Source: Rapana venosa
Taxonomy: Eukaryota; Mollusca; Gastropoda; Neogastropoda; Muricidae
Length of the DNA stretch: 64,000 nucleotides
NCBI GenBank assembly: GCA_028751875.1
Contig: CM054135.1
Location: forward strand, 62,205,175 to 62,269,174
Reading direction: 5' to 3'
Below are positions 44,984 to 56,589 of the stretch, piece by piece. The position numbers and the translations under genes were made by a program. Each line of letters opens with the position of its first letter. The stretch's first letter is position 1. Below the pieces are notes generated by a model that saw only the letters and a list, made by a program, of their open reading frames with translations, was not told the DNA's origin and did no database searches.

Positions 44984-46015
44984 TAAGGTATAGGGCTAAA
45001 ATAAAATGGCCATTTTGACCAATGCGTTTCAGTTATGCAACAACTGTTCAAACAAACTCTTTCATGGGCATTCTCCAAATAAAAAAAAAAAGTGACAGTA
45101 CACTTTTTCTCTGGAAAATAGTTTTTTAATTTGATGAGCTAGATGATCAGAAACATCTTCCTTTCGAAAGGGGCCGGCCTGATTTGTTGAGAGACAGTTG
45201 TTCTTTTCATAATAGTGAAACAGGCCGTGAATACGTTGTGTTCCATTTAGACCCACGGTGGACCGTAAGAGCAGAATGGCCAATAACTATCCATTGATAC
45301 CGCAGCTTACCTTCTAAGGATGGAACACTATCCACCCTACAGATGTGCCATTATCCACAGTTCTGGAAAAGACGAAAACGTAGCCTTTCCATTGGAGAGG
45401 CATATGGGCAGCATTTGATATCACCGGACCAACCGTTGTCTTGCGTTATGAGCAACGAACTAGAGTTTCAATGAATTTCTCGTATGAATGTGAGCATTTA
45501 AATAATTTGCATTATAAGAAAGATTTTTTGTTTTGTTTAGTTTAGATGTCCATAAGTTATTGTCTGATTGTAACTTTAAGGATGAACTATTTTCTGAAAT
45601 AGTAACAAATGCTTCCGCTTTTTCAACTAGTTTGGAATCCTATTATTTTAAACTTAACTGGGTATATGGAAGTGAAAGCCATTTTTCACTTCAGTACTTT
45701 CTTTAAACTTTTTGCAAGTCCCTAGATTCTGACACTTATTTTATACAGAATTGGTCCAATACTTGAATTTTGCTCGGGCAATTGTTTCCTTAAAAATTAG
45801 TTTTAGCGTATTCATGGGAACAAATTTTTTTCTTCTGATTATTTTTTTACCTATTTTGTAGTTTTTTTTTAAGATTTACTGCTCCCCACATGCTTTTGTC
45901 CACCATTATTTTCCATTCTTGCTACTTTTTCATTTGGGGAAAGGAAAAATCAGCTGCTGCAGGCGTTGCCCCAAAAATTTTTAAAGAATTTTCAGTTCTT
46001 CCTCCTCAATCGTTT
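44984..46015 (-). mobile_element. Jockey-like LINE, 5' half (left arm)
   Basis: Inverse of 56590-57648. The minus frame 45062-45283 retains the LFHYYEKNN...STNQAG RT region. EN is absent. See the right arm for the motif reading. Confidence 0.8.
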
Positions 46016-46037
46016 TGATATCAAAACCCCGTATAAA

Positions 46038-46480
46038 ACTCTTCTTTTTCTTTTTGTTCTTCTTTTTCTTCTTCTTGTTCTTCTGTTCTTCTTTTTCTTT
46101 TTTTCTTTTCTTCTTCTTTTCTTCTTTTTCTTTTTTTTTTTTTTTCTTCTTCTTTTTCTTTTTTCTTCTTCTTCTTTTTTCTTTTCTTCTTTTTCTTCTT
46201 CTTCTTTTTCTTCTTCGAACGCCAGACAGCAACATTGTTGTAGTTATATGACGTAAAAAGCATCAGCTCCCTAAACGTCTACCAAGTTAGGCCCCGTGGC
46301 CCAAAAAAAAGAATTGTTTTTTTAAAATCCTTTTTGGAAAAAAAAGGGAGGACAATGGGCCAAGAAGGGAGAAAATAGACAAGGAAAGTACAGGAAGAAA
46401 AGGAAGAAGGGGAAACAAACGAGGATAGAAAAGACGAAATTTCTAGCACAAAATTTCCCCGAAAAGTGGAGATGCTATTT
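46038..46480 (+). repeat. (CTT)n-linked repeat (left arm)
   Basis: CTT/TTC tract (46038-46216), then CGAACGCCAGACAGC, TCCTTTTTGGAAAAA and GAGAAAATAGACAAGGAA. It is homologous to 35268-35612 and the inverse of 56150-56560. Confidence 0.8.
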
Positions 46481-46539
46481 TTACTGATGCCCCCCCCCCC
46501 CCCCCCCCCACACACACACACATTTCCCCCCGGGGGAGT

Positions 46540-46700
46540 AAAACGATCGAAAAGATTCCCAAATTGCCCTCTGGTTGAAAAAGTATAAAATTGTATCCCT
46601 GGGGTCGAAAAGAACCCCCAATTGCCACTCTGGTTGAAAAGTATAAATTGTTCCCCCGGGGCACAGTTAAAGGGGGGTGCCTGAATGTTTCGGGGGTCGA
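46540..46700 (-). repeat. Two-copy short repeat near gap
   Basis: GGTTGAAAAGTATAAATTGT and a near-identical copy ~65 bp away. Inverse of the pair at 55945-56032. A C/CA homopolymer block at 46491-46520 precedes it. Confidence 0.7.
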
Positions 46701-46754
46701 ACATTTTGACCATTTAAAATTGAAAATTTTGCAAGGCTTGGTATTGTGTGTTGA

Positions 46755-47254
46755 NNNNNNNNNNNNNNNNNNNNNNNNNNNNNNNNNNNNNNNNNNNNNN
46801 NNNNNNNNNNNNNNNNNNNNNNNNNNNNNNNNNNNNNNNNNNNNNNNNNNNNNNNNNNNNNNNNNNNNNNNNNNNNNNNNNNNNNNNNNNNNNNNNNNNN
46901 NNNNNNNNNNNNNNNNNNNNNNNNNNNNNNNNNNNNNNNNNNNNNNNNNNNNNNNNNNNNNNNNNNNNNNNNNNNNNNNNNNNNNNNNNNNNNNNNNNNN
47001 NNNNNNNNNNNNNNNNNNNNNNNNNNNNNNNNNNNNNNNNNNNNNNNNNNNNNNNNNNNNNNNNNNNNNNNNNNNNNNNNNNNNNNNNNNNNNNNNNNNN
47101 NNNNNNNNNNNNNNNNNNNNNNNNNNNNNNNNNNNNNNNNNNNNNNNNNNNNNNNNNNNNNNNNNNNNNNNNNNNNNNNNNNNNNNNNNNNNNNNNNNNN
47201 NNNNNNNNNNNNNNNNNNNNNNNNNNNNNNNNNNNNNNNNNNNNNNNNNNNNNN
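46755..47254. other. Assembly gap of exactly 500 N
   Basis: 500 consecutive N, a placeholder-sized scaffold gap. Open frames spanning it are meaningless. Confidence 0.99.
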
Positions 47255-47294
47255 GGGTGTTTTGGGGTTCCTCATGTGTGTGTATTTGTGTTTC

Positions 47295-47405
47295 TTTATT
47301 TTATCTTTATTTTGAGGACAATGGAATAAGCACTCATATGATTTTTTTTACATCCAGTCCCCATGTGTATGCAATTTTGTCAATTTTGTCATCTGTTTTG
47401 TGTGT
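47295..47405 (-). repeat. SINE family B inverted tail fragment
   Basis: TTTATTTTGAGGACAATGGA, AATAAGCACTCATATG, TTTTTTACATCCAGTCCCCA and TTTGTCATCTGTT match the tail family. GT-rich sequence follows. Confidence 0.75.
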
Positions 47406-47557
47406 GTATGTGTGTGTGTGTGATCTTTGTGTCTGTTTCTTACTTTGATGTCAAAGTGTAGGCCTATGTGCATTTTGTTCTTTTCTTCACATCATGGAAG
47501 TAGATACATTTTTTATCACAGTATTTTGTAAAGCATAGTGTGTATTTTGTAAAGCAT

Positions 47558-49830
47558 AGCCCAAATGGAGAACACCACAACCAAATAGATTACATCATGG
47601 TGAAAAGATGGTTTCAGTCTAGCGTTAACATCGCACAGACACGAAGTTTTCCAGGAGCAGACATAGGGAGTGATCATGATCTTGTGATGATGACTTTCCG
47701 TCTACGTCTAAAGAAAATCCACAAGCGGAACAACATCAGGATCAAATTTGACCTCGAGAAGCTGAAGGACCCAGAGGTATTAGAAATTTTTCAAGCAAGG
47801 ATAGGTGGAAAGTTTGCAGCACTCACTGTGATAGACTCAGACATAGATACACTGACGAATAGTTTCAATACAGCGGTGACTGAAACAGCAAACGAGCTTC
47901 TTGGCAAACACCGACCAGTCAAAAAACCATGGGTCACACCTAACATCCTACAACAAATGCGACAAGCGTAGAGAGTTGAAGAAAAAGAAAAAGAAACCCA
48001 AAAAAAGAGCAGAACAATATAGGGCAGTCAACAAAAGAATCAGGAAGTCCATGACGGAGGCAAAAGAGAAATGGATCGGTGAACAGTGCCAAGACATTGA
48101 AGAGAACATCAAGAAAAACAATAGCAAGAAAGCATATCAGCTGGTGAAAGACCTGACTAGCACGAAACAGAGAAAAGGTTTAACAATCCAAGACAAAAAG
48201 GGGGAAGTGTCTCACTGACGACCAGGATATTCTGAACAAAATGGACAGAATACTGCTCCGACCTGTATAACTATAGAACCGCAGGAGATCCAGAAGTCCT
48301 TAATGTACCCGAAAGCAAAGACACAGACAGTCACCCTATCCTCCGAGAAGAAGTGGAAACAGCAGTCAATCGCTGAAAAAGGGAAGTCAGCAGGGGCTGA
48401 CAACATTCCAGCTGAGTTGGTCCAAGCTGGAGGGGAAGCCATGATCAGTGCCCTACTAAGAATCTGCAACAAGATCTGGCAGACAGGAAAATGGCCAACA
48501 CCATGGACGCAGTCACTCATCATCACCCTCCCCAAGAAAGGAAATCTACAACAATGCCATAATTACCGCACAATCAGCCTCATATGTCACCCAAGCAAGG
48601 TCATGCTGCAGATAATATTGAATAGACTGAAGCCACAACAGAGACCATCATTGCTGAGGAACAAGCAGGTTTCAGAGCAGGGTCGCAAGCACAACAGAAC
48701 AGATATTCAACCTCAGAATACTATGTGAGCGTACCTTCAACATCAACAAGACCTTTACCACGTATTTATCGATTTTAGAAGGCATTTGACAGGGTGTGGC
48801 ATGCAGCTTTGTGGGCAACCATGAATTTGTACAGCATCAATGCAAACCTGATCAGTCATCAAACAGCGGGAACAGAGAGGCCACCAGTGCAGTGTACTAC
48901 AACAACAACATTGGAGAATGGTTTCGAACAACAGTTGGAGTAAGGCAGGGCTGTCTACTCTCACCCACTCTTTTCAACATCTTCCTTGAGAGAATCATGC
49001 TGATGCACTGGAACATCATGAAGGATCAGTCAGCAATTGGTGGCAGAACGATCACAAACCTCCGCTTCGCAGATGACATTGATGGAATAGCAGGATCAGA
49101 AAAAGAGCTTGCCAGCCTAACAGAACAATTGATAAGGCCTCCAAAACAACGGCATGGAAATCAGTGCAGAGAAGACCAAACTGATGACTAATAACACCAA
49201 CGGCATTAGCACTGATATCAGGGTTAATGACCAGAAGCTGGAAACAGTTCAAAGCTTCAAGTACCTGGGAGCCATTGTATCCGACCAGGGATCCAAGCCA
49301 GAAGTAGTATGCAGGACTGCACAGACAATAACAGCTTTGTCAAAACTAAACACCATCTGGAGAGATAAGAATTCTCCTTATCCCAAGACCCAGACTAATG
49401 CGCCCCCTTGTCTATCCATATTTCTGTATGCCTGTGAATCATGACCCGACGCAGATTTGGAGAAAGAGACGGGCAGTGAGAGGGAATGTTTGGGAGATCT
49501 TGGCATCTCCTACAAACCACATAAAAACGAAAGCGTGCAAAACAAAATCCAGCAAACCTTTGGCCCTATAAACCCTTTCTAACGTTGGGAAAAAAGCGAA
49601 AACCCTTAAAGGGTGGGGGCATTCCAAGACCCCAAGAATTAAAAAACAGTTTCAAGGACTGCCCAAAGGGAGGAAAAGAAGAGAAACCCAAAGGAAGACT
49701 GGAGGATAACACACGAAGGACAGGCCTGAACTCAAAAAAACCCTGAAAAAGGGCAAACAGAGAGAAAGGGGGAACGGGTTGTTGAGCCCTTTGAGGGCCC
49801 CACATCAAACACGGACAGATAGATAATTTT
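47558..49830 (+). mobile_element. RTE-like LINE, 5'-truncated, same type as 1-1583
   Basis: It begins at SPNGEHHNQIDYIM, nearly the same EN position as the copy at the left window edge. It runs through the EN end, linker, RT and C-terminus to a GGACAGATAGATA tail near 49815. A 21-bp tandem duplication of GTATTTTGTAAAGCATAG (47521-47559) sits exactly at the 5' edge. The last ~270 bp (49560-49830) are corrupted by homopolymer expansions. Confidence 0.88.
47560..49570 (+). pseudogene. RTE-like EN end and reverse transcriptase, frameshifted
   Basis: EN end: SPNGEHHNQIDYIM and GADIGSDHDLVMMTF, with the catalytic SDH kept, unlike the copy at 1-1583. Linker: KLKDPEVLEIFQARIGGKFA and KKAYQLVKDLTSTKQRKG. 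RT: KGKSAGADNIPAELVQAGGE (48380-48440), LPKKGNLQQCHNYRTISLI (48525-48585), HPSKVMLQIILNRLKP, remnants of QAGFRAGS and of FIDFxxAFDRVW (~48770-48800), TTVGVRQGCLLSPTLFNIFL (48930-48990), LRFADDIDGIAG (49060-49095), MEISAEKTKLM and FKYLGAIVSDQGS (49255-49295). At least six frame changes occur. Catalytic FADD is intact, but no complete protein can be made. Confidence 0.88.
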
Positions 49831-50011
49831 TAAAGTTCAGAAACATAAGTAAAATAATAATCAAGTCATTTGCGAGCTTTTTTTGCTGATGACAGTGGAA
49901 AAAAATTTTTTTTACTGTGTTCCAGGGCTTTGTTTGAGCGTACTGAATGGTTCATAAAAAACCTTTTAAAAAAAAACCAAAAAAAAAAACATCGTTTTTT
50001 TAAAAAAAAGG

Positions 50012-50045
<34 letters not shown>

Positions 50046-50520
50046 AATCCAAAATTTTAAATTTAGGGGGGGGAAAATAATTTTTAAGGCCCGCTTAAAA
50101 AAAAAAAAAAAAAAAAAAAAATCCAAAAATTTTAATTTTTTTTTTTTTTAAAAAAATACCTTTTTTAAAAATTTAAAAAAACAAAAAAAAAAACTCCCAC
50201 CTTTTTAAACCCCCAAAACCCCCCCCCCACCCTAAAAAAGAAAATTTTTCCCCCCCCCCCCCCAAACCAAAAATCCACCTTTTTTTTTTCCCCCTTCCCG
50301 TCCTCCAAACCCCAAAATTTCCGAAACGGGCCCCCAACAGACGGACAGATAGATAGATATTGTAAAGTGTCAGAAACATAAGTGAATTAATAATCATAGT
50401 CATTTGCGAGCTATTTTTGCCTGATGACAGTAGGATACTGACAAGACATGGTTTCTACTGTGTTTCTCAGGGCAATAGTTATGAGCTGTACTGAACTTGG
50501 TTCATGGAACAAACCTTGCT
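49805..50520 (+). repeat. Direct duplication flanking a low-quality A/C-rich block
   Basis: ACGGACAGATAGATA, CAGAAACATAAGT, TCATTTGCGAGCT and GATGACAGT occur at 49805-49910 and again at 50338-50430. The second copy is cleaner and longer (to ~50520). Between them, 49960-50330 is a run of A, T and C homopolymers without gene-like content. An assembly misjoin is likely. Confidence 0.8.
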
Positions 50521-51772
50521 GGTAGCAAGGATACTGCAAAAGCAGATGAAACATTGGACTGATATGTGTTTTGTATCGCCTGACCAAGCAAGATAAGTGT
50601 TTAAAGTGAAGCAGATAGCAACCGACATTAATGACTGCCGAGATCTCACCACATGCTTCACCATCACCCTGCCCTCTCGCGCCACTGCGGGCAGTAGCCC
50701 GCTAAGGTGTGTTTACTTATGGCCTCAGCTGTGCCAACAAGGACAATTTAACAGCAAAAAAAAGGTTAGTCTGCATGCAAACATGTTCAATGTTTCCCTT
50801 TAAGTCAATTTTTTTTAATAAAAATGACTGCTTATTTCAGAGAGAGAGTTAGAATATCTGGTTTTTGTGACTGTGTTTTCTGCTGCACCTCTCCTCTTTA
50901 TTTCATGTATGTTTGAACTGCTGCCACATCAACCAGTAAGAAAAAAGTATATGGATTTGGAGTCCAAAAGACAGCTTGTTAAAGCTCATTTTAAAGAGTG
51001 CTTCACTTGTCTTTTTTTTTCCACAATTCCACTGTACAAGACTACGCGTGAAGACCACAAGGATAATTTACCGGCTGAATACGGCTACAGCGCAATGGCT
51101 AGTGGGGGGGGGGGGGGGGGGGAGGGGGGGCCCCCCCCCGAACCCCCACCTTTCCTCGTTTATTTATATCCACGCACTGCCAGTGGCGGTCATGACTTTG
51201 ACTGGGGAACTTAAACGGAGCACTGAGAAGGCAGTGCATAGTCTGACACATGCCTGTCCAAAATATTTCGGATACGAATACTATTACTGTGATGCTGGGC
51301 CATGTCATCACCACTCACATCTATATGAACAAAGACAGTACAACTGACATTATCATTATGAAAACAGCTGACAGATACACACCCTGCCTGCAAGTCACCC
51401 CTCTTCCATCTTCTGAGAGGTTATTTGTTAGCCTTTTTTTGCTGGAGGGAGTTGGGGGGGGGGGGGGGCGGAGAAGATAGCATTTCATCTTTAAAAGGCA
51501 GTCAACAGATGGAAAAAAAGGTGTAAAGTTTACAAAATTATTACATTTCAAGCAGTATTTTTTTTGGTAGACAGCCCATAAACACTCCCGATGGTTTTGC
51601 TTCATCCTCAAAACAGTTGATACACCCATGCCTGATTCACCCCCGCCGGTCTCCTGGTCGCCCCCCCCCCCACATTCCACACTCTTTCTTATAATGAGAG
51701 GCACCTATCCTCCCTGTCACACAAAGGTTTCAGTAAACTTGGTGTCACTTAAAATCACTCAGTACCTGTAAG
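50521..51772. other. Unassigned DNA
   Basis: Moderate GC in places (50640-50750, 51040-51420) but no family recognised. Contains poly-G runs (51103-51129, 51455-51469) and a C run (51660-51671). Short frames here are not supported by splice signals. Confidence 0.4.
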
Positions 51773-52062
51773 GCACATACACATGCACATATACACACAC
51801 CATCATGCACGCACTCTCACACACACACACGCGCACACACACACACATGTGCACAAACACAACACACACTACATAGCACGCACGCATGCATGAACACACA
51901 ACACACACATATGTAAAACACATACACACACATGCAAACACACACACACAAGCACACGCACAGGCACACATGTGTGCGGAGCATGCACACAGACACATGC
52001 ACACACCGCATGTGTGCATTACTCATGCACACACGCACATACACATACACACACACTCACGT
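51773..52062. repeat. CA-rich cryptic simple repeat
   Basis: Interrupted CACACA with GCACA/CATGCA variants over ~290 bp. Confidence 0.93.
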
Positions 52063-52400
52063 AATAAGCCCTGGTGGTTAGAGTGACGTATTCGTGCCCT
52101 GTGACCCAGGTTCGAATCTTGTTCAAGAGGATTTTCCTTGGAGTTTAACATCAGTGCTGACTCCACTCATCTCCCAAAAGGCAATTCGATGAGACTATAA
52201 ACATGGTCCCATATGCACACACTTGCAGAACAACTTGCACACACGATAAAACCTATTCCACTTTTGGAAGAGTAGCCATTTGTGTACCATGGGAACTGAT
52301 GACAAAATGCAATACACACAGGACATGGATGAAAACAAAGGCACATGACTCATCATGAAGTTTTTATTCCATTATACCTCGAATAAATAAATAAATAAAT
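52063..52400 (+). mobile_element. SINE family B, copy with head and 3' tail
   Basis: tRNA-like head AAGCCCTGGTGGTTAGAGTG with B box CAGGTTCGAATCTTG, then GTGCTGACTCCACTCATCTC, CGATGAGACTATAAAC, CTTTTGGAAGAGTAGCC and GGACATGGATGAAAACAAAG. The tail TTATTCCATTATACCTCGAA is followed by (TAAA)n at 52383-52402. It is the most complete copy here and shows that the tail-only fragments belong to family B. Confidence 0.85.
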
Positions 52401-52544
52401 AACACACACCTGTTCTTCACACACAGACATGCACACAAGCACACATGCACGCACACACACGCGGGGGCGAGCACACAAACCACACAACACACCACAACGA
52501 ACGACAGGCACCACAACGCACCCACACACACACCAACACAGGGC

Positions 52545-52680
52545 CACTGGGAACGATGACAAAATTTTATACAAAAACTGCACACACACCAGTGACTGGA
52601 GAAAAAAAGCACTGAGTGTTATTCCATATATCCTTGAAACTAAAAGAGTAAAATAAATAAAATAAAATAAAATAACACAC
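52545..52680 (+). repeat. SINE B 3'-end fragment
   Basis: GGGAACGATGACAAAATTTT, GCACTGAGTGTTATTCCATA and TATCCTTGAAACTAAAAG, then an (AAATA)n-like tail, match the family-B 3' half. It is preceded by a CA/GC-rich block (52405-52545). Confidence 0.65.
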
Positions 52681-52874
52681 ACACACACACACAAGAATGA
52701 TATATGTTATAAACTTATATTGAATACAGATTTCAACAAAAACAAACAAACGAGAAGGTTTTCTAAATTCCTCTGTCAATCTTATTATTTTACTCTAACA
52801 CTATTTACTGTACACTATCTGACCGTGTATACATCATCAGTAAATATATATGTCTGTAGAAATTGCATGTTCCT

Positions 52875-53035
52875 GTGGTGGGTGTGTGTGTGTGTTGTAG
52901 TGTGAGCGAGCATGCTGTGTGCATGTGTGTGGGGTGAGCATGGTGTGTGTGTGCATTGGTGTGTGTGTGGAGTGTGTGTGTGTGAGTGAGAGGGGGGGAG
53001 GGTGCATGTGTGTATGTGAGTGCACAGGGTGGCAT
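52875..53035. repeat. GT-rich simple repeat
   Basis: Interrupted GT/GTGA repeat. Confidence 0.9.
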
Positions 53036-53350
53036 GTGTGTATAAAATCTGTATGAGGTTTTTAGCTGTCATCTTTGGCCTTGATGTCCTGTTCACTAAC
53101 AGTAGATTAGACACAATAAAGCCTAGGGGAAAGAAATCATGATTAAATAGGAAATCTAAGTGCTCAAAATCTAACTTACACACACTTAAAATATTGCCAA
53201 CCAACAACACCAATGTTACACCAACAAACAACACAACCTTGTGTAAATCAGTGCTTTTTCAATCATAAGAAATGTCCTATATGCTACAGGACTGCACTAT
53301 CAACCTTTGGTAATACTCATTTATAAAATAGCAATTTTAACCTTGAGGAG

Positions 53351-53442
53351 CATAGATAGAAAGACAGACAGACCAGACAGACAGACAGACCAGACAGACA
53401 GACAGACAGACAGACACACAGACAGACAGACACACAGATAGC
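53351..53442. repeat. (CAGA)n microsatellite
   Basis: Tetranucleotide CAGA repeat with a few CC or CA interruptions. 53443-53970 is unique sequence in which I recognise nothing. Confidence 0.95.
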
Positions 53443-53974
53443 GCTGTTTGTTTGGTGCCTTCACCTATGGGATTCCTCTCAAACGAGTGGGCTGATAAGA
53501 GCTGCAAAATGAAGTGTAAACCACAAAATGGAATCAGAAAGATTCTGTTCCCTCGTGGATCATACAGGAGGAATACCACAAATCTAGGAGAGGAGGCATC
53601 AGGGAGCCAGATCACACACACACCTATCAGCTGAAAGAGAAATGTATTCAGGACTAGATAAAACATGAGCCAATGCCCAAATTGTAGAAGCACTGATCAT
53701 TCTAATACCCATACAATGACAGATATATATAGATATAGATATATCATTGTGCAACAAGAAGATTTAATGCTTTTGATGATGTGCTGTGTGATTTTGTTAT
53801 AATACTTTTCAAATGTACATTGTATGTATGTTTAAACAATGCTTTTAAGAGTCAAACTGAATGTATTCTGCACTATTCATCACCAAATTTAGCAAAAGGT
53901 AGTTCATGTTTATTTGTGTGGCTATCATATCATTAACACTCAGTCTCTTTAATTTTGCCCTCTTTTTGCAAGGA

Positions 53975-54118
53975 TTAATTTTTTCCCCTTTATTTCGAGG
54001 ATAATGGAATAAACACTCATGTGCTTTTTTTTTTTCATCCAGTGCCCATGTGTATGCAATTTTGTAAATTTTGCCATCCATTCCCACCGGCACACAATGG
54101 CCTACATGCCATTCACTT
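53975..54118 (-). repeat. SINE family B inverted tail fragment
   Basis: TTTATTTCGAGGATAATGGA, AATAAACACTCATGTGC, TTTCATCCAGTGCCCATGTG and CATTCCCACCGGCACACAAT: the best-preserved tail. A GTGA/GTCA repeat follows (54121-54175). Confidence 0.8.
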
Positions 54119-54179
54119 GCCAGTGAGTGAGTGAGTCAGTCAGTGAATGAGTGAGTCCAACAGTCAGTGAGTCAAAGTC

Positions 54180-54287
54180 AAACTTTTATTTTCAGATGGT
54201 ACATTGAATAAGCAGTGCATTTGCTTTTTTTCCCATCAACTTGATCAAGCCATGAGTGACTGTGAGAGAGAGAGAGAGAGAAAGAAG

Positions 54288-54340
<53 letters not shown>

Positions 54341-54544
54341 GAGAGACTAGAGTAATGAAATGACAAATGACAAATAAGAGAAATAACATTCTTTTATATT
54401 TCAGGATAAGAACAAGCAACTCACAGAAGAGCAATGAACAATGACAAATTCTTTTATACGAGGATAATGAAAAAGCACACATGTGCTTTTTTTACATCCA
54501 TCCCCGCCCGTTAGGATACATCTTAATAATAATAACCCAATACC

Positions 54545-54578
<34 letters not shown>

Positions 54579-54584
54579 AGATAG

Positions 54585-54620
<36 letters not shown>

Positions 54621-54690
54621 AGAGAGAGAAGAGAATGACAAATGACAAATAACATTCTTTTATTTCCAAGGATAAAGAATAAGCAACTCA

Positions 54691-54744
<54 letters not shown>

Positions 54745-54826
54745 CAAGCAACTGAGCAAGTCTTATATATATATATATATAGATATATATATATTATAAA
54801 TAATATATATATATTATAATAAATAT
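54180..54826. repeat. Alternating SINE B tail fragments and (GA)n/(AT)n arrays
   Basis: Tail pieces at 54185-54240, 54445-54515 and 54650-54690 (each with TTTTAT...GAATAAGCA-like motifs) alternate with (GA)n arrays at 54262-54348, 54546-54634 and 54688-54744, ending in (AT)n at 54764-54826. It looks like several rounds of insertion or duplication of the same tail-plus-GA module. Confidence 0.75.
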
Positions 54827-55842
54827 ATGACATTTGGCACTTAAGTTTCCATACAAATAATATATTTGCTCAAAATATTATGTGATGTAAAATGAATATC
54901 CAGGGGAAAAATGTTTGTATCTACTTACTCAGCTATGCCTATTGGCATTGCAAATGTAGGTAGCAGCAAAAATGTCAAAGCCAGACATGTTACAGGCAAC
55001 AGGCATTGCCAGAAGATATGCACACCAGCTGCAACCATCTTGCTGGTACCAGGTAAACACTCCCAGTGTTTGTGTCAAGTGTCATCGGTTTTCGGAGATC
55101 CTCTCCATCTTGGCCATGTAGCTCCTAACTTTGGGAAATCCCCGAATAAAAGGCCATACACCACCTTTAACTTTTGCCACTTTTCCTTCTGTTTTATATA
55201 TTACTCTTATATTCATACCACACGTACAAAGGCATCCACCAAAATAAAAACAACTTTTTTGTGAAAGACAAGCCTCTGACTCAAAACTCATGTGGTTTTG
55301 TTTAAATTTGGTAGGTTTGAATCCTTTGGTGTCTGCTAGCTTCCTATCCACAATATTCATACCCTGGGTCAACACTGTAAACATAGGCAATCCTCATTTG
55401 ATGATCAATTCCAACTTTCTAATGGCTACATGATATTACTCTTGGCCCCAAGTTCTCAATCCCCAAAGAAAGTACACCATGTGATTTTTCATCCTTTCCA
55501 CACACTAAAAAAAAGAAGTTAAAATCAGTAAGTATTTTTCTGTCTACAACAACCGGAAACTAAAGGAGAAGTATATCTTTCATAGTCTGGCTACACACTA
55601 GTGTTTAAAATTCCCTTTTTTTTTCCAAGGATGCTTATATTCATGCCGCACATAGTAAGGTATCCACTCTGACTCAAAACTCGTATGATTTTGAACAAAT
55701 TTGGTAGGTTTGAATTTTATTTTAAATATTTGAGCAAACAATGAACCCCTCAGTTCAAAATATACAGGACATCACTAAAACAGGAAGTGTTACAAAATAA
55801 TTTCATAAACAACACCCCAAGTAAAACTTCTATATCAACATC
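54827..55842. other. Unassigned DNA with a degenerate direct repeat
   Basis: 55210-55325 and 55635-55722 share TATTCAT-CC-CAC-TA, GACTCAAAACTC, and TTTGGTAGGTTTGAAT in order, the second with a ~45-bp deletion. The minus frame 55082-55390 is open but unrecognised. Confidence 0.5.
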
Positions 55843-56149
55843 AACAATCACAATATCCAAGCCTATGCATAATTTCAATTAATGGTCCGAATAATGTTCG
55901 ATCCCCCTGAAACATTCAGGCACCCCCCAATACTCGTGCACCCAGGGATACAATTTATACTTTCAACCAGAGTGGGCGTAATTGGAGTTTCCATTTCGAT
56001 TCCCAGGGATACAATTTATACTTTTCAACCAAGTGGCTAATTGGAATTCTTTCGATCGTTTTCTACCTGCCCTGGGATGTGTGTGGTGTGTGGGGGGGGG
56101 GGGGGGTGGGGCTATCAGTAATAAATAGCAACTCCACATTCTGGAAATT

Positions 56150-56560
56150 CTGTGCTAGAAAATTTCGTCATTTTCTTTCACCGCATTGTTGCTGCCTTCT
56201 GCCTTTTCTTCCTGTCCACTTCTCCTTGTCTATTTTCTGCCTTCTTGGTCCATTGTCCTGCATTTTTTCCAGAAAGACTTAAAATAACAATTCTCTCTTA
56301 TTGCCACTGGCTCTAACTTGTCAGACGCTTAGCGGCAGCATGATGCATTTTACGCTCTATAACATACAAACAATAGTTGCTGTCTGAGCGTTCGAAGAAG
56401 AATGAAAACAAGAAGAAGAAGATGAATGAAGAAGAAGAAGAAAAAAAGAAGAAGAAGAAGAAGAAGACGAAAGAAGAGAAGAAGAAGAAGAAGAAGAACA
56501 AGACAAGAACAAGAACAATACAAGAAACGAAGAAGACAAGAAGAACAAGAAGATTTTATA
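56150..56560 (-). repeat. (GAA)n-linked repeat (right arm)
   Basis: CTTGTCTATTTTCTGCCTTC, TTTTTCCAGAAAGACTTAAA and GAGCGTTCGAAGAAG lead into a GAA/AAG tract (56396-56560). Inverse of the unit at 35268-35612. Confidence 0.8.
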
Positions 56561-56589
56561 CGGGTTTTGAAATCAAACGATTGAGAAGA

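Larger units (their letters stand above)
38631..46754 (+). repeat. Left arm of ~8-kb inverted repeat
   Basis: The whole segment reappears inverted at 55843-64000: minisatellite, gypsy remnant, Jockey fragments, nested RTE, (CTT)n repeat and the CCCAGGGATACAATT unit. Paired coordinates sum to about 102,600-102,690 throughout. The match runs without interruption to the N gap. This arm has many more single-base indels than the right arm; for example, the RTE endonuclease frame is open for 498 codons on the right but fragmented here. Confidence 0.92.

Noticed and set aside
46591..47448. Long open frames of 193-285 aa across the gap
   Set aside because: They are created by 500 N residues and contain no real coding sequence.
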